Numbered from the stretch's first letter, positions 26,586 to 36,508 are shown. The stretch: DNA of 45,132 nt from Clostridium sp. CCUG 7971 (GCF_017590215.1 NZ_JAFFPK010000002.1:1-45132), one strand, 5' to 3'. Numbers and translations are program-made. Notes: generated by a model from the sequence alone, not told the origin.

Positions 26586-27977
26586 ATGATTTTACGAGAA
26601 ATTGCTACACAAGTACTGGAAAAGTGCTTAATTACAGGTGGAGATTTTGCAGAAATATTTGAAGAAGATACAATCACTAACTCAATAGGATTAATAGATA
26701 ATAAAATAGAAAATGCTCTAGGTGGGAGAAACTATGGTATTGGAATAAGAATATTTAAAGGATTTAAGAGTGTTTATGCATACACAAATGATAATTCATT
26801 AAGTGGTATGCTTGATACTGCATATAAAGCAGCACTAGCGTTAGGTAGCTTATCTGAAGAAAAAATGGTAGTACTAAATAATAATAAAATTTTAACAGAT
26901 ATAAACCCTATAAAACTATACCCAAGTAGCGTAGACTATCAAAAGAAAATAAATGTAATGAAAACTGCATATAAAAATGCAAAAGAGTATAGCACAGATA
27001 TATCACAAGTAAGTATAAGTTACACAGATAAAGATCAAAAAGTTTTAATAGCAAACACTGAGGGATTATACGTTGAAGATAGAAGAATAAGAACAAGACT
27101 TGGTATAAGTTCTGTAGCATCAAAGGGAAGTGAAAATCAAACTGGATTTGAAGGTCCTGGAGGATGTAAAGGATTTGAGATATTTGAAGATATAGACCCA
27201 GAATATTATGGAAAAGAAGCATCAAGAGTAGCATATACTATGCTAAATGCTAGAAATTGTCCTGCTGGTAAAATGACAGTAGCAATAGACAATGGATTTG
27301 GAGGAGTAATATTCCATGAAGCTTGTGGTCACTCTCTTGAAGCTACAGCTGTTGCTAAAGGGAACTCTGTGTTTGCAGATAAGCTAGGTCATCAAATTGC
27401 ATCAAGTAAAGTAACTGCAATAGATGATGGAACGCTTAAGAATCATTGGGGTTCAGCAAATATAGATGATGAAGGAACTCCAACTAAAAGAAATGTACTA
27501 ATAGAAAATGGTATATTAAAATCATACATGATAGATAAATTAAATGGAAGAAGAATGAAAATGGAGTCAACTGGAAGTTCTCGTAGACAAAGTTACAAGT
27601 TTGCTCCAACTTCAAGAATGACAAACACATATATTGCAAAAGGTGAAGATAAGCCAGAAGATATAATAAAATCAATAGATAATGGATTATATGCAAAGAA
27701 AATGGGAGGCGGTTCTGTAAACCCAGTAACAGGAGAGTTTAACTTTGCAGTATCTGAAGGTTACCTAGTTAAAAATGGTGAGATAGTAGAACCAGTAAGA
27801 GGAGCTAGTTTAATAGGTAAAGGTAGCGACGTACTTATGGATATCGATATGGTTGGGAATAACTTAGCTCAAGCTCAAGGTATGTGTGGTTCATCATCTG
27901 GAAGTATACCAACAAATGTAGGTCAGCCTATGATAAGAGTAAGAGAAATAACAGTTGGTGGAAGAAAGGAGGACTAA
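26586..27977 (+). CDS. tldD: metalloprotease TldD
   Basis: TldD is the catalytic half of the TldD/TldE heterodimer, which degrades or matures peptides. The zinc motif HEACGH starts at residue 244 (HExxxH), followed by the family pattern SLEATAVAKGNS. I choose ATG 26586, with GGAGG 10 bases upstream, over an in-frame TTG at 26574. The product has 463 residues. The tldE gene follows directly. No peptide precursor gene is evident nearby, though small proteins lie upstream. Confidence 0.94.
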   Translation: MILREIATQVLEKCLITGGDFAEIFEEDTITNSIGLIDNKIENALGGRNYGIGIRIFKGFKSVYAYTNDNSLSGMLDTAYKAALALGSLSEEKMVVLNNNKILTDINPIKLYPSSVDYQKKINVMKTAYKNAKEYSTDISQVSISYTDKDQKVLIANTEGLYVEDRRIRTRLGISSVASKGSENQTGFEGPGGCKGFEIFEDIDPEYYGKEASRVAYTMLNARNCPAGKMTVAIDNGFGGVIFHEACGHSLEATAVAKGNSVFADKLGHQIASSKVTAIDDGTLKNHWGSANIDDEGTPTKRNVLIENGILKSYMIDKLNGRRMKMESTGSSRRQSYKFAPTSRMTNTYIAKGEDKPEDIIKSIDNGLYAKKMGGGSVNPVTGEFNFAVSEGYLVKNGEIVEPVRGASLIGKGSDVLMDIDMVGNNLAQAQGMCGSSSGSIPTNVGQPMIRVREITVGGRKED

Positions 27978-27978
27978 T

Positions 27979-29322
27979 ATGAACTTTATAAAATTTAAAG
28001 ATTTATTATTTAAAAAAGCAATTGAAGAAGGATTTAAAGAGTGTGAAATCTATTATAGCTATGGTGAAAGCATAAGCATAAGTGTTTACGAAGGAGAAGT
28101 TGAAAAATACAATTTATCTAAATCATTTGGGTTATCATTTAGGGGAAAAATAGATGGGAAAATGGGATATTCATATACCGAAATATTAGATGAAGATGCT
28201 ATAAATATGCTAATAAATAATGCTAAGAGTAGTGCTAATTTAATTGAAAATAATGATGTTCAGTTTATATATGAAGGAGATAAAGAGTATAGTAATGTTA
28301 AAACATATTCAAAAGAACTTGAAAATATAGACCCGGCTAAAATGATAGAATTAGTTCTTGATTTAGAAAAAGAAACTAAAAAGTGTTCAGAAAAAGTTGT
28401 AAATTTAAATGGTTGTAAAATATCATACTCTTCATCAAATTATGGAATATACAATACTAAAGGATTAGAACTTACGAATAAAGGAAATATACTTACATCA
28501 TATGTAGTAGCTATAGTTGAAGATGAGAGTGGAAAAAATGATGGAGTAGGATATGTAGTAGCAAACTCTTTAGATGAAGTAGTTCCTAAAAAGATTGCTA
28601 AGCAAGGTGTTGATGAAGCGTTATCTAAGCTGGGAGGAAAGAGTGTAAAATCTGGAAGCTATAAAACTATAATATACAACGAAGCGATGGTTCAGCTTCT
28701 TGAGACTTTTGCTGGGATTTTTAGTGCAGATGCAGCTCAAAAGGGGTTATCGCTTTTGAAAGATAAAGAAGGGGAAATGATAGCATCAAAAATAGTTACT
28801 ATAGTTGATGATCCACTATTAGATGATGGATTAGCATCAGCTCCTTTTGATGATGAAGGGGTAGCCACTTTTACTAAAGAATTAGTTTCAAATGGAGAGC
28901 TAATTACATTACTACACAATTTAAAAACTGCAAATAAGGCAGGAGTAAAGACTACAGGTAATGGATTTAAATCTTCATACGCATCATCTGTTGATGTATC
29001 TGAAAGTAATTTATACTTACAAAAAGGTAAAAAGTCTTTAGATGATTTAATGAAAGAAATAAATGAAGGTTTAATGATAACTGATTTAGCAGGTCTACAC
29101 TCTGGAGCAAATGCTGTAAGTGGAGATTTTTCATTAGCAGCTAAAGGATTTTATATAAAAAATGGTAAAAAATCATTCCCTGTTGAACAAATAACTGTAG
29201 CAGGAAATTACTTTGAGTTACTTAAAAATATAGCTGAAGTAGGTAGTGATTTAACATTCCCTATGAGTAATGTTGGTTCACCTTCTGTAATAGTTGAAGG
29301 TTTATCAATAGCTGGAGAATAG
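27979..29322 (+). CDS. pmbA: TldE/PmbA, partner of TldD
   Basis: This 447-residue protein is the non-catalytic subunit paralogous to TldD; it lacks the HExxxH motif and helps form the substrate chamber. The start is ATG 27979, just after the TldD stop, with AAAGGAGG in the end of tldD as ribosome site, so the subunits are made together. Conserved C-terminal features include LHNLKTANKAGVKTTGNG and GDFSLAAKGF. A terminator follows. Confidence 0.93.
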   Translation: MNFIKFKDLLFKKAIEEGFKECEIYYSYGESISISVYEGEVEKYNLSKSFGLSFRGKIDGKMGYSYTEILDEDAINMLINNAKSSANLIENNDVQFIYEGDKEYSNVKTYSKELENIDPAKMIELVLDLEKETKKCSEKVVNLNGCKISYSSSNYGIYNTKGLELTNKGNILTSYVVAIVEDESGKNDGVGYVVANSLDEVVPKKIAKQGVDEALSKLGGKSVKSGSYKTIIYNEAMVQLLETFAGIFSADAAQKGLSLLKDKEGEMIASKIVTIVDDPLLDDGLASAPFDDEGVATFTKELVSNGELITLLHNLKTANKAGVKTTGNGFKSSYASSVDVSESNLYLQKGKKSLDDLMKEINEGLMITDLAGLHSGANAVSGDFSLAAKGFYIKNGKKSFPVEQITVAGNYFELLKNIAEVGSDLTFPMSNVGSPSVIVEGLSIAGE

Positions 29323-29330
29323 AAATAGAA

Positions 29331-29362
29331 AAGAGAGCTGATTTTTTCAGCTCTTTTTTATT
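29331..29362 (+). terminator. intrinsic terminator after pmbA
   Basis: A perfect 8-bp stem AGAGCTGA / TCAGCTCT is followed by six T. Confidence 0.85.
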
Positions 29363-29370
29363 TTAAAAAA

Positions 29371-29390
29371 TCTTAATAAAATCTTAATAA
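29371..29390 (+). promoter_or_regulatory. tandem TCTTAATAA repeats, probable regulator site
   Basis: TCTTAATAA occurs at 29371-29379 and 29382-29390, 11 bp apart, the spacing typical of OmpR-family direct repeats. It lies just before the truncated regulator gene. Similar TCTTAAT motifs lie before regulator 1. Confidence 0.5.
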
Positions 29391-29402
29391 TTTAGGAACT
29401 AA

Positions 29403-29897
29403 ATATTAAAAATAAGGGAAGAAAAAAATATACCAATAATACTTGTATCTGCAAAGACACAAGACACAGATAAGATTATAGGTCTTAATATGGGAGCAGA
29501 TGATTATGTAACGAAGCCATTTAATCCACTTGAATTAGTTGCAAGGGTAAAGTCTAATTTAAGAAGATACACAAGTTTAGGAAATTATACTGAGGAAAGT
29601 AGTGATATTTTAAGATATAAAGAACTGGAATTAAATAATATTAGTAAAGAGGTAACTGTAGATGGAGAATTAGTAAAATTTACTCCTATTGAGTATAAGA
29701 TACTAGAACTATTACTTAGAAATCAAGGAAGGGTATTTTCTTCAAGGAAGGTATATGAAAATGTTTGGGAAGAGCTAGGATACAATTGTGACAGGATAGT
29801 TGCAGTACATATAAGAAGGATAAGAGAAAAAACTGAGATAAACACAAAAGATCCAAAATATATAAAGGTGGTGTGGGGTGTTGGATATAAAATTTAA
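29403..29897 (+). pseudogene. OmpR-family response regulator with N-terminal deletion (pair 2)
   Basis: The open frame begins after a stop at 29400-29402 and resembles regulator 1 from its residue 66 onward (L-K-I-R-E-E-K-N-I-P). The first half of the receiver, with the acidic pair and phospho-Asp, is absent. The rest is intact: GADDYVTKPFNPLE, the winged helix FTPIEYKILELLL and the KVVWGVGYK end. No ATG or ribosome site begins the frame near its start; the first ATG is 29490, inside the receiver. A deletion of about 200 bases between promoter and codon 66 explains this. It might still make a DNA-binding fragment. Confidence 0.8.
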
Positions 29898-31938
29898 AAT
29901 AAATAAAGAAATATTAGTAGCCATTATGTGTTTTTGTATATCAGTAATGATTTTTAGAGTAGATTTAATATCTAATTATATGTATTGGTATAGTAATAAT
30001 AAAGATTTTTATAGAAGCTACCAATTAGAAGGAGCAATATATGATATAGGTACAAGTTCTGTATATACAGTAGTTGGAGATAATGCAAGTGAAAATATGT
30101 TGGCATATAGAAATAAATCAAATACTATGATTGAAGAGTTTAAAAGTGCACAAGTATTTGTAGTAAATAATGATAGTAAAAAGACTTATTCTAATAATGG
30201 TACTAATAGTATAGAAGAGTTTAATAAGATAACAAAGGATTTTCCGTATATTTTAGAGCTTAATTTCAAAAATAACACTTTAAAAAAAATAAAAAACGGA
30301 AAGAAAGAAAATTATATTACAAATAATTATGGAAACATAGTAGACGCGAAAAAAGAAGATGTAACTACATATATAGCAATACCAAGTATTGAGAAAATAA
30401 AAGAAAGTGATTATGATAAAAATGGGGATAGAGTTAAATTATTATATGAAGACAATATAAAAAGTAATAGAGAAGCGATGATTTTTCTAGGCTCTAGAAT
30501 AATTGCAGCAGTAGTTTTATTAAGTAGTTTTCTGCTTTATATAAATAATATGATTAAGATAAAAAAGAATTATAAAAATAATGAAGATTACATAGAACAG
30601 CATAAATTATATTTTAAATCAAAAAGTAGTAAAATATTTAATTTAGAGGGCTTATTTATAATAGGGGTTATATCATTAATATTATTAAATATGTTTAAAT
30701 ACCATGGTTTTTATATATTATTTAATACAATTTTGCTTTTAGATATATACTATTTTATATATACAGTAATAGATATAAAAAATATAGAGGATTTAGTTAA
30801 TAAAAGTAAAGCGTTTAAAATGTTATATAAAAAAGAACGTATTTCACAAAATAAAATAGTAATAACAAAATTTGCAATACTGTTTACATTAATACAGATT
30901 ATAGTATTATTTATTATACTTTATACTATGTATGGAACGAATAGTATTAGTGGTATATCAGATTTTATTACGTATACGTTAAAGTATGGCATACCATATT
31001 TTATTTCGTATATGTTAGAGTATAATAAATATATAATAATCATGTTTATAGGTATTGTATTAGGAAATATATTACTAGCTTTAATAATAATTAAAAAAAT
31101 GAAAAAAATCACAGACATACAAACTTCATTAAATGAATTTAAAAAAAGTAACTTTAATTATAAAATAGAAGTAAATGAAAATGATATGTTCAAAGAATTA
31201 GTAGAAGATATAAATAGCTTAGGTGAAGTTATAAATGAAGCTGTAGAAGAAAGATTAAAAAGTGAAAGAATGAAAACAGAGCTTATAACAAATGTAAGTC
31301 ATGATTTAAAAACACCACTTACAGCTATAATAAACTACATAAGTTTAATGAAAAAAGAAGATATAAAACCAGAACACGTAAAAGATTACGTAAAGGTACT
31401 TGATAATAGAACGCAAAAGCTTAAAGTATTAATAGATGACTTATTTGAAGCATCAAAAGTTAGTAGTAATGATATAGAAGTTAATTTAGAAAAAACTGAT
31501 ATAAATCAATTACTGACACAAAGTATAGTAGAAATGGAAGAAGAAATAGAAAAAACTAAATTAGACTTTATTATAAATACACCAGATAAAGAAGTTTATA
31601 TAATGGCTGATGGAAGAAAGCTTTGGAGAGTGTTTGAAAATCTTATATCAAATATTTTAAAATATTCATTAGAAGGTACTAGAGTATATATAGACATGAT
31701 TACAAAAGATAATAAAGTAAATATAACTATGAAAAATATATCTAACTATCCTCTTAATTTTAATCCAAAAGAAATAACAGAAAGATTTACAAGGGGAGAT
31801 TCATTAAGAAATATAGAAGGATCAGGCCTAGGATTATCAATAGCTAAGGGATTTGTAGAACTTCAAGATGGAAGCTTAGATATTGAAATAATAGGTGATT
31901 TATTTATAGTTACTTTAATATTTAATTTAGTAGAATAG
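29881..31938 (+). CDS. sensor histidine kinase (pair 2)
   Basis: The 685-residue kinase has an N-terminal helix, an extracytoplasmic region of about 170 residues, several further helices, then HAMP-like sequence, H-box VSHDLKTPLTA, N-box WRVFENLISNI and G-box EGSGLGLSIAKG. I choose TTG 29881 (GTG 29878 is possible), overlapping the end of the regulator frame by 17 bases, exactly the arrangement of pair 1. The catalytic half closely matches kinase 1, while the sensor half is different. With its regulator truncated it may signal to regulator 1. Confidence 0.93.
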   Translation: MDIKFKINKEILVAIMCFCISVMIFRVDLISNYMYWYSNNKDFYRSYQLEGAIYDIGTSSVYTVVGDNASENMLAYRNKSNTMIEEFKSAQVFVVNNDSKKTYSNNGTNSIEEFNKITKDFPYILELNFKNNTLKKIKNGKKENYITNNYGNIVDAKKEDVTTYIAIPSIEKIKESDYDKNGDRVKLLYEDNIKSNREAMIFLGSRIIAAVVLLSSFLLYINNMIKIKKNYKNNEDYIEQHKLYFKSKSSKIFNLEGLFIIGVISLILLNMFKYHGFYILFNTILLLDIYYFIYTVIDIKNIEDLVNKSKAFKMLYKKERISQNKIVITKFAILFTLIQIIVLFIILYTMYGTNSISGISDFITYTLKYGIPYFISYMLEYNKYIIIMFIGIVLGNILLALIIIKKMKKITDIQTSLNEFKKSNFNYKIEVNENDMFKELVEDINSLGEVINEAVEERLKSERMKTELITNVSHDLKTPLTAIINYISLMKKEDIKPEHVKDYVKVLDNRTQKLKVLIDDLFEASKVSSNDIEVNLEKTDINQLLTQSIVEMEEEIEKTKLDFIINTPDKEVYIMADGRKLWRVFENLISNILKYSLEGTRVYIDMITKDNKVNITMKNISNYPLNFNPKEITERFTRGDSLRNIEGSGLGLSIAKGFVELQDGSLDIEIIGDLFIVTLIFNLVE

Positions 31939-32025
31939 TATAAAATATCAATGTTATAATGTAGTGAGAAATTCTATCAATAAGCTACAGAGAATAAAGG
32001 TATTTAGTAGATAATGTAGTATTAT

Positions 32026-32075
32026 AAAGTATAGATGAAAATATCTAATAGATATTTATTCTATACTTTTTTATT
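32026..32075 (+). terminator. intrinsic terminator after kinase 2
   Basis: A 10-bp outer stem AAAGTATAGA / TCTATACTTT (32026-32035, 32060-32069) with further pairing inside is followed by T-rich sequence. Confidence 0.75.
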
Positions 32076-32192
32076 TCACTTAAAATATAAAAATGTTAAA
32101 CCACACTTTAAATTTTAAGATGAATATATTTATATTATATAGGTTATAACATATGGAGTAATTGGAAGTTAAATATTAAAGGGGGCATAGAT

Positions 32193-32861
32193 ATGTTAAA
32201 AGCCGTTATTTTTGATATGGATGGAGTATTAGTTAATACAGAGCCAGTTTACTATAAAGTTACAAAAGAAATATTAAATGAAAATGGTCATGATATAGAT
32301 TATAAAGAATATGAAAAATATATAGGAATGACTAATGAGTGTACATGGGAACTACTAAAACAAAAGTATTCTATAAATATAGATACAAATGAATTAATAG
32401 AGAATATGATGATATTAAAAGATGTTATTATAAAAAGAGATGGATATGAATTAATAGAGAATGTAGAAAGTTTATTAGAGAATTTAAAGCAAAATAATAT
32501 AAAAATAGGATTAGCTTCATCATCTCCAATATGTGATATATTAGATGTAACTAAAAGTACTGGTATATATAAATACTTTGATAAATTAATTACTGGAGAA
32601 AGTGTTGAAAAATCAAAGCCATCTCCAGATATATTCTTAAAAGCTGCAAATGAATTAGGTGTAAATAGTGAAGAATGTATTGTAATAGAAGATTCTAAAA
32701 ATGGAGTACTTGCAGCAAAGTCTGCTAATATGAAATGCATAGGATTTTTTAACAAAGATTCAGGTAAACAAGATTTAAGTTTATCAGATATAATAATATC
32801 TAATATGAGAGATATAGATTATGATTATATTAAAAAAATATTTAACATATACAAAAAATAA
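32193..32861 (+). CDS. HAD-superfamily phosphatase, beta-phosphoglucomutase-like
   Basis: The 222-residue product has the four HAD motifs: DMDGV (residues 8-12, nucleophile and acid), LASSS, the lysine in KSKPSPDIF and VIEDSKNG. The helical cap between residues 15 and 80 places it in the beta-phosphoglucomutase/PGMB-like subfamily, which acts on sugar phosphates. Substrate cannot be told. AAAGGGGG precedes the ATG. It is a single-gene unit. Confidence 0.9.
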   Translation: MLKAVIFDMDGVLVNTEPVYYKVTKEILNENGHDIDYKEYEKYIGMTNECTWELLKQKYSINIDTNELIENMMILKDVIIKRDGYELIENVESLLENLKQNNIKIGLASSSPICDILDVTKSTGIYKYFDKLITGESVEKSKPSPDIFLKAANELGVNSEECIVIEDSKNGVLAAKSANMKCIGFFNKDSGKQDLSLSDIIISNMRDIDYDYIKKIFNIYKK

Positions 32862-32888
32862 GAGCGCCTTAAGGTGCTCTTATTTTTT
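32858..32888 (+). terminator. intrinsic terminator after the HAD gene
   Basis: A stem AAGAGCGCCTT / AAGGTGCTCTT with one G-T pair overlaps the stop codon and is followed by ATTTTTTA. Confidence 0.85.
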
Positions 32889-33142
32889 ATACTAAAGTCT
32901 AATGTTTTAGTAAAAATAAATATATTAATAAGTACAAAAATAAAACAAAAGAACACTAACTAGTGTTCCTTAAAGACATAAGAAGAAAAATATTTACTTT
33001 ATATATATTAGACTTAATTTAAAATAAACCTTTAAAAAATTTAAATTTATCTGATATTTATTTTAACTACCCATTTATATATAAATTAAACGTAATTTAC
33101 GAAAATTTTAAGGAAAAATATTACCAAAAAACATTGAAGTAA
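32889..33142. other. AT-rich leader upstream of nrdE
   Basis: There is no ORF. It contains a short perfect palindrome GAACACTAACTAGTGTTC (32951-32968), whose role is unknown. The remainder shows nothing recognisable. Confidence 0.4.
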
Positions 33143-33189
33143 ATACTATATATAGTTTAAAATAAACAAATGAGCACTACATATAGTAT
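33143..33189 (+). promoter_or_regulatory. two NrdR boxes
   Basis: ATACTATATATAGTTT (33143-33158) and GCACTACATATAGTAT (33174-33189) fit the NrdR box consensus (acaCwATATaTwGtgt). Their centres are 31 bp apart, the three-helical-turn spacing expected for paired boxes. They predict repression of nrdEF by NrdR when dATP is high. Confidence 0.8.
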
Positions 33190-33293
33190 ATACTGCTTGT
33201 TTTACTGAAGATTATAAATAAGCTAGTAATTGCAATGGTTAAGAGAATAATGTCTCATAAAAATCATAAAAAACGGTAAAAGGAATGATAAGT

Positions 33294-35396
33294 ATGAAGT
33301 GGATAGAATTAAATAACCAAGTTATCATAAGAGATGATAATGGTAAGTTTCAATTAGAAAAAGATAAAGAAGCTCTTAATGTATATATTAATGAATCAAT
33401 AGAAATTAGAATGAAGCACTTTAACAATATTGAAGAAAAAATAGATTATCTAGTTAAAAATAATTATTACTCAAAAGATGTTATAGAAAAATACGATATA
33501 TCATTTATAAAAGAACTTTATAAAAATATTAAATCTCAAGAATTTGAATTTAAATCTTATATGAGCTCAAGCAAGTTTTTTGAAAACTATGCTTTAAAGG
33601 ATAATAATGGAGAAGAAATTTTAGAGAGTTATGAAGATAAGGTATTAATATGTTCATTAGCATTAGCTGATGGAGATGTTGATTTTGCTAGAAAAATTTC
33701 AGATAAATTAATTAAACAAGAATTTCAGCCTGCAACGCCAACATTTTTAAATGCAGGAAGAGCAAGAGCAGGAGAAATGGTGAGTTGTTTCTTACTTTCT
33801 ATTGAAGATAGTTGTGAAGGTATATCTTATGCTGTAGCTTCTGCAAATCACTTATCTAAAATTGGTGGTGGAGTTGCGCTAAATTTAAGTAGACTTAGAG
33901 CAAGTGGAGAAAGTATAAAAGGAATTGAAGGAGCAAGTGGTGGAGTAGTTGGTGTAGCTAAAATGTTAGAACAATCATTTAGTTATTTTAATCAAATGGG
34001 AGCAAGACAAGGTGCAGGAGCGGTATATTTAAATGTATTACACCCAGATTTTGAGCTTTTAATGGATACTAAAAAGATTAATGCTGACGAAAAAATAAGG
34101 CTTGCAACATTATCAATTGGAGCTATTATCCCAGATAAATTTATGGAATTAGCACAAAAAAATGAAGTAGCATATGCATTTTATCCTCATACTGTATTTA
34201 AAAAATACGGAGTTAACATTGATGATATTAATATGGATGAGTGGTATGAAAAATTAGCTAATGATAAAGACATTAGAAAAAAGGAAATAAACCCAAGAAA
34301 AATATTAACAAGAATTGCTCAAACCCAACAAGAAAGCGGGTATCCATATGTAATGTTTGTTGATAGCGCAAATAAAGAACATGTTCTAAAAGATTTAGGA
34401 AAAATTAGAATGTCTAATTTATGCTGTGAAATTTTCCAATATCAAACTCCATCAGATATAGTTGGGTATAAAGGTGAAAATAATTGGGGACAAGATATAA
34501 GTTGTAATTTGGGTTCTTTAAATATTTATAATGTAATGAAGAATAAAGATATAGAAAATGTAGTAGATACGGCAATAAGAGCCCTTACAGTAGTTTCGGA
34601 TAAAACAAGTATAGATGAAGTGCCAACAGTAAAAAATGGGAATAATGCGTCACATGCAGTAGGTCTTGGAGCTATGAATTTACACGGATATTTAATGAGT
34701 GAAGATATATTATATACATCAAGTGAAGCGTTAGACTTTTCAAATACTTTCTTTGCAATGATTAGATACTATGCTATAAAAACGTCGATGAAGTTAGCTA
34801 TTGAAAAAGGAGAAACATTTAAAGGCTTTGAAAAATCTGAATATGCAAAAGGTAAAGAAAGTGAAGTTCTTAAAAAATATTATATAGAAAGCTATTTACC
34901 TAAAACTGATAAAGTGAAAAAATTATTTGAAGGTATTTATATACCAAGCAATAAAGACTGGGAAAGGTTATTAGAGGAAGTTAAGGAAAAAGGGATATAC
35001 AATGCATACTTAATGGCAATAGCACCAACTCAAAGTATTAGTTATGTTCAAAATGCAACTTCAAGTATAATGCCAATAACAGAACAAATAGAGGTTAGAA
35101 CTTATGGAGATTCTACAACAATATATCCAATGCCTTTTTTAACTAATGAAAATGTACTATATTATCAATCTGCATATAGAATGGATATGTTTAAGGTAAT
35201 AGATATGGTATCAGTTGTGCAAAATCATGTAGATCAAGGAATTTCAACTACGCTATTTGTAACAGATGATAAAACTACAAGAGATATTGCAAGATATTAT
35301 ATATATGCTTATAAAAAAGGATTAAAGAGTCTTTATTACACAAGAACGAAAATGTTAAGAGAATCTGTTGATGAATGCGTGGCATGTTCTGTATAG
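33294..35396 (+). CDS. nrdE: class Ib ribonucleotide reductase, alpha subunit
   Basis: NrdE reduces ribonucleoside diphosphates to deoxy forms. The catalytic chain shows ATPTFLNAGRARAGEMVSC, LCCEIFQ and ISCNLGSLN, with radical-transfer tyrosines near the end, and a C-terminal CVAC redox pair. I choose ATG 33294, 9 bases after AAGGA; an in-frame ATG at 33285 touches that site. The product has 700 residues. nrdF follows 14 bases later. No nrdI or nrdH is in this operon, although class Ib enzymes need the flavodoxin NrdI for manganese activation. Confidence 0.92.
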   Translation: MKWIELNNQVIIRDDNGKFQLEKDKEALNVYINESIEIRMKHFNNIEEKIDYLVKNNYYSKDVIEKYDISFIKELYKNIKSQEFEFKSYMSSSKFFENYALKDNNGEEILESYEDKVLICSLALADGDVDFARKISDKLIKQEFQPATPTFLNAGRARAGEMVSCFLLSIEDSCEGISYAVASANHLSKIGGGVALNLSRLRASGESIKGIEGASGGVVGVAKMLEQSFSYFNQMGARQGAGAVYLNVLHPDFELLMDTKKINADEKIRLATLSIGAIIPDKFMELAQKNEVAYAFYPHTVFKKYGVNIDDINMDEWYEKLANDKDIRKKEINPRKILTRIAQTQQESGYPYVMFVDSANKEHVLKDLGKIRMSNLCCEIFQYQTPSDIVGYKGENNWGQDISCNLGSLNIYNVMKNKDIENVVDTAIRALTVVSDKTSIDEVPTVKNGNNASHAVGLGAMNLHGYLMSEDILYTSSEALDFSNTFFAMIRYYAIKTSMKLAIEKGETFKGFEKSEYAKGKESEVLKKYYIESYLPKTDKVKKLFEGIYIPSNKDWERLLEEVKEKGIYNAYLMAIAPTQSISYVQNATSSIMPITEQIEVRTYGDSTTIYPMPFLTNENVLYYQSAYRMDMFKVIDMVSVVQNHVDQGISTTLFVTDDKTTRDIARYYIYAYKKGLKSLYYTRTKMLRESVDECVACSV

Positions 35397-35410
35397 AAAG
35401 GGTGGTAAAT

Positions 35411-36370
35411 ATGACATTTATACATAAGGCTGTTAATTGGAACAGAGAAGATGATGATTTTACACAATTATTTTGGGAACAAAATGTTAAGCAATTTTGG
35501 CTTCCAGAGGAAGTACCAATATCTAAAGATTTAAAGTCATGGTCAAACTTAAATATTGATGAAAAGAATTTATATAAAAAAGTATTAGGTGGATTAACAT
35601 TATTAGATACAAAACAAGGAAATAATGGAATACCATCAATGATGAGCCTAACAGAAGACTTACAAAGAAAAGCAGTACTTTCATTTATGGGAACAATGGA
35701 AGAAATTCATGCTAAGAGCTATTCTTCTATATTTACAACATTACTTTCAAATGCTGAAATAGATGAATTATTTGAGTGGATAGAAACTGAACCTACCTTA
35801 CAAAATAAAGCAGAAATAGTTTTAAGACAATATGAAAATACAACTGATAAAAAAAGTTTATATTTATCAATGGTTACAAGCGTATTTTTAGAAAGTTTCT
35901 TATTCTATAGTGGATTTTTCTACCCTCTATATCTAGCAGGTCAAGGAAAGATGGTAGCTAGTGGAGAGATTATATCTTTAATACTAAGAGATGAATCGTT
36001 ACATGGAAAGTATATAGGATTACTTGCACAAGAAATATATAATTCATTAGAAGTTTATGAACAAGAAGAAGTAACTAATAAAATGTATAAAATACTTCGT
36101 GAACTTATGGAAAATGAAGAAAACTATACGAGATTAATATACAAAGGTACAAATCTTTCTGATGAGGTAATAAACTTCTTAAAGTATAATGCGAATCAAG
36201 CACTTGAGAATTTAGACTTTCCTAAATACTATAAAGTAAATCCTGTTAACCCGATAGTTTTAAATGGATTAAGTACAGAAACGAAAACTCATGATTTTTT
36301 CTCAACTAAAGGTAATGGATATCAAAAAGGAGTTTATGAAGAATTAGAAGACAGTGATTTTATATTTTAA
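35411..36370 (+). CDS. nrdF: class Ib ribonucleotide reductase, beta subunit
   Basis: NrdF holds the metal-tyrosyl radical used by NrdE. The expected metal ligands are visible: Asp66 (LLDTKQG), Glu97 and His100 (MEEIH), a Glu in VFLESFLFYSGF and Glu/His in RDESLHGKYIG. Tyr104 is placed as the radical tyrosine (HxxxY). ATG 35411 follows GGTGG; a longer upstream frame into the nrdE end has no ribosome site. The product has 319 residues. A strong terminator ends the operon. Confidence 0.93.
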   Translation: MTFIHKAVNWNREDDDFTQLFWEQNVKQFWLPEEVPISKDLKSWSNLNIDEKNLYKKVLGGLTLLDTKQGNNGIPSMMSLTEDLQRKAVLSFMGTMEEIHAKSYSSIFTTLLSNAEIDELFEWIETEPTLQNKAEIVLRQYENTTDKKSLYLSMVTSVFLESFLFYSGFFYPLYLAGQGKMVASGEIISLILRDESLHGKYIGLLAQEIYNSLEVYEQEEVTNKMYKILRELMENEENYTRLIYKGTNLSDEVINFLKYNANQALENLDFPKYYKVNPVNPIVLNGLSTETKTHDFFSTKGNGYQKGVYEELEDSDFIF

Positions 36371-36387
36371 AATTATAAGTAAATTAT

Positions 36388-36436
36388 AAAAAAGCTATGT
36401 ACTGCTTAATTAAAAAGCAGTACATAGCTTTATTTT
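36388..36436 (+). terminator. intrinsic terminator after nrdF
   Basis: A perfect 18-bp stem including AGCTATGTACTGCTT and its complement, with a short loop, ends in TTTATTTT. Confidence 0.9.
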
Positions 36437-36508
36437 AATGGTGAAAAATAAAGCTATGCCTTAGATAATAAAATATAAGTTATTAGAAAAACACCAAAAG
36501 AACATTGA

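Noticed and set aside
32951-32968. Palindrome before nrdE as a third NrdR box
   Set aside because: Its sequence GAACACTAACTAGTGTTC lacks the central ATAT pattern and lies about 190 bases from the paired boxes.
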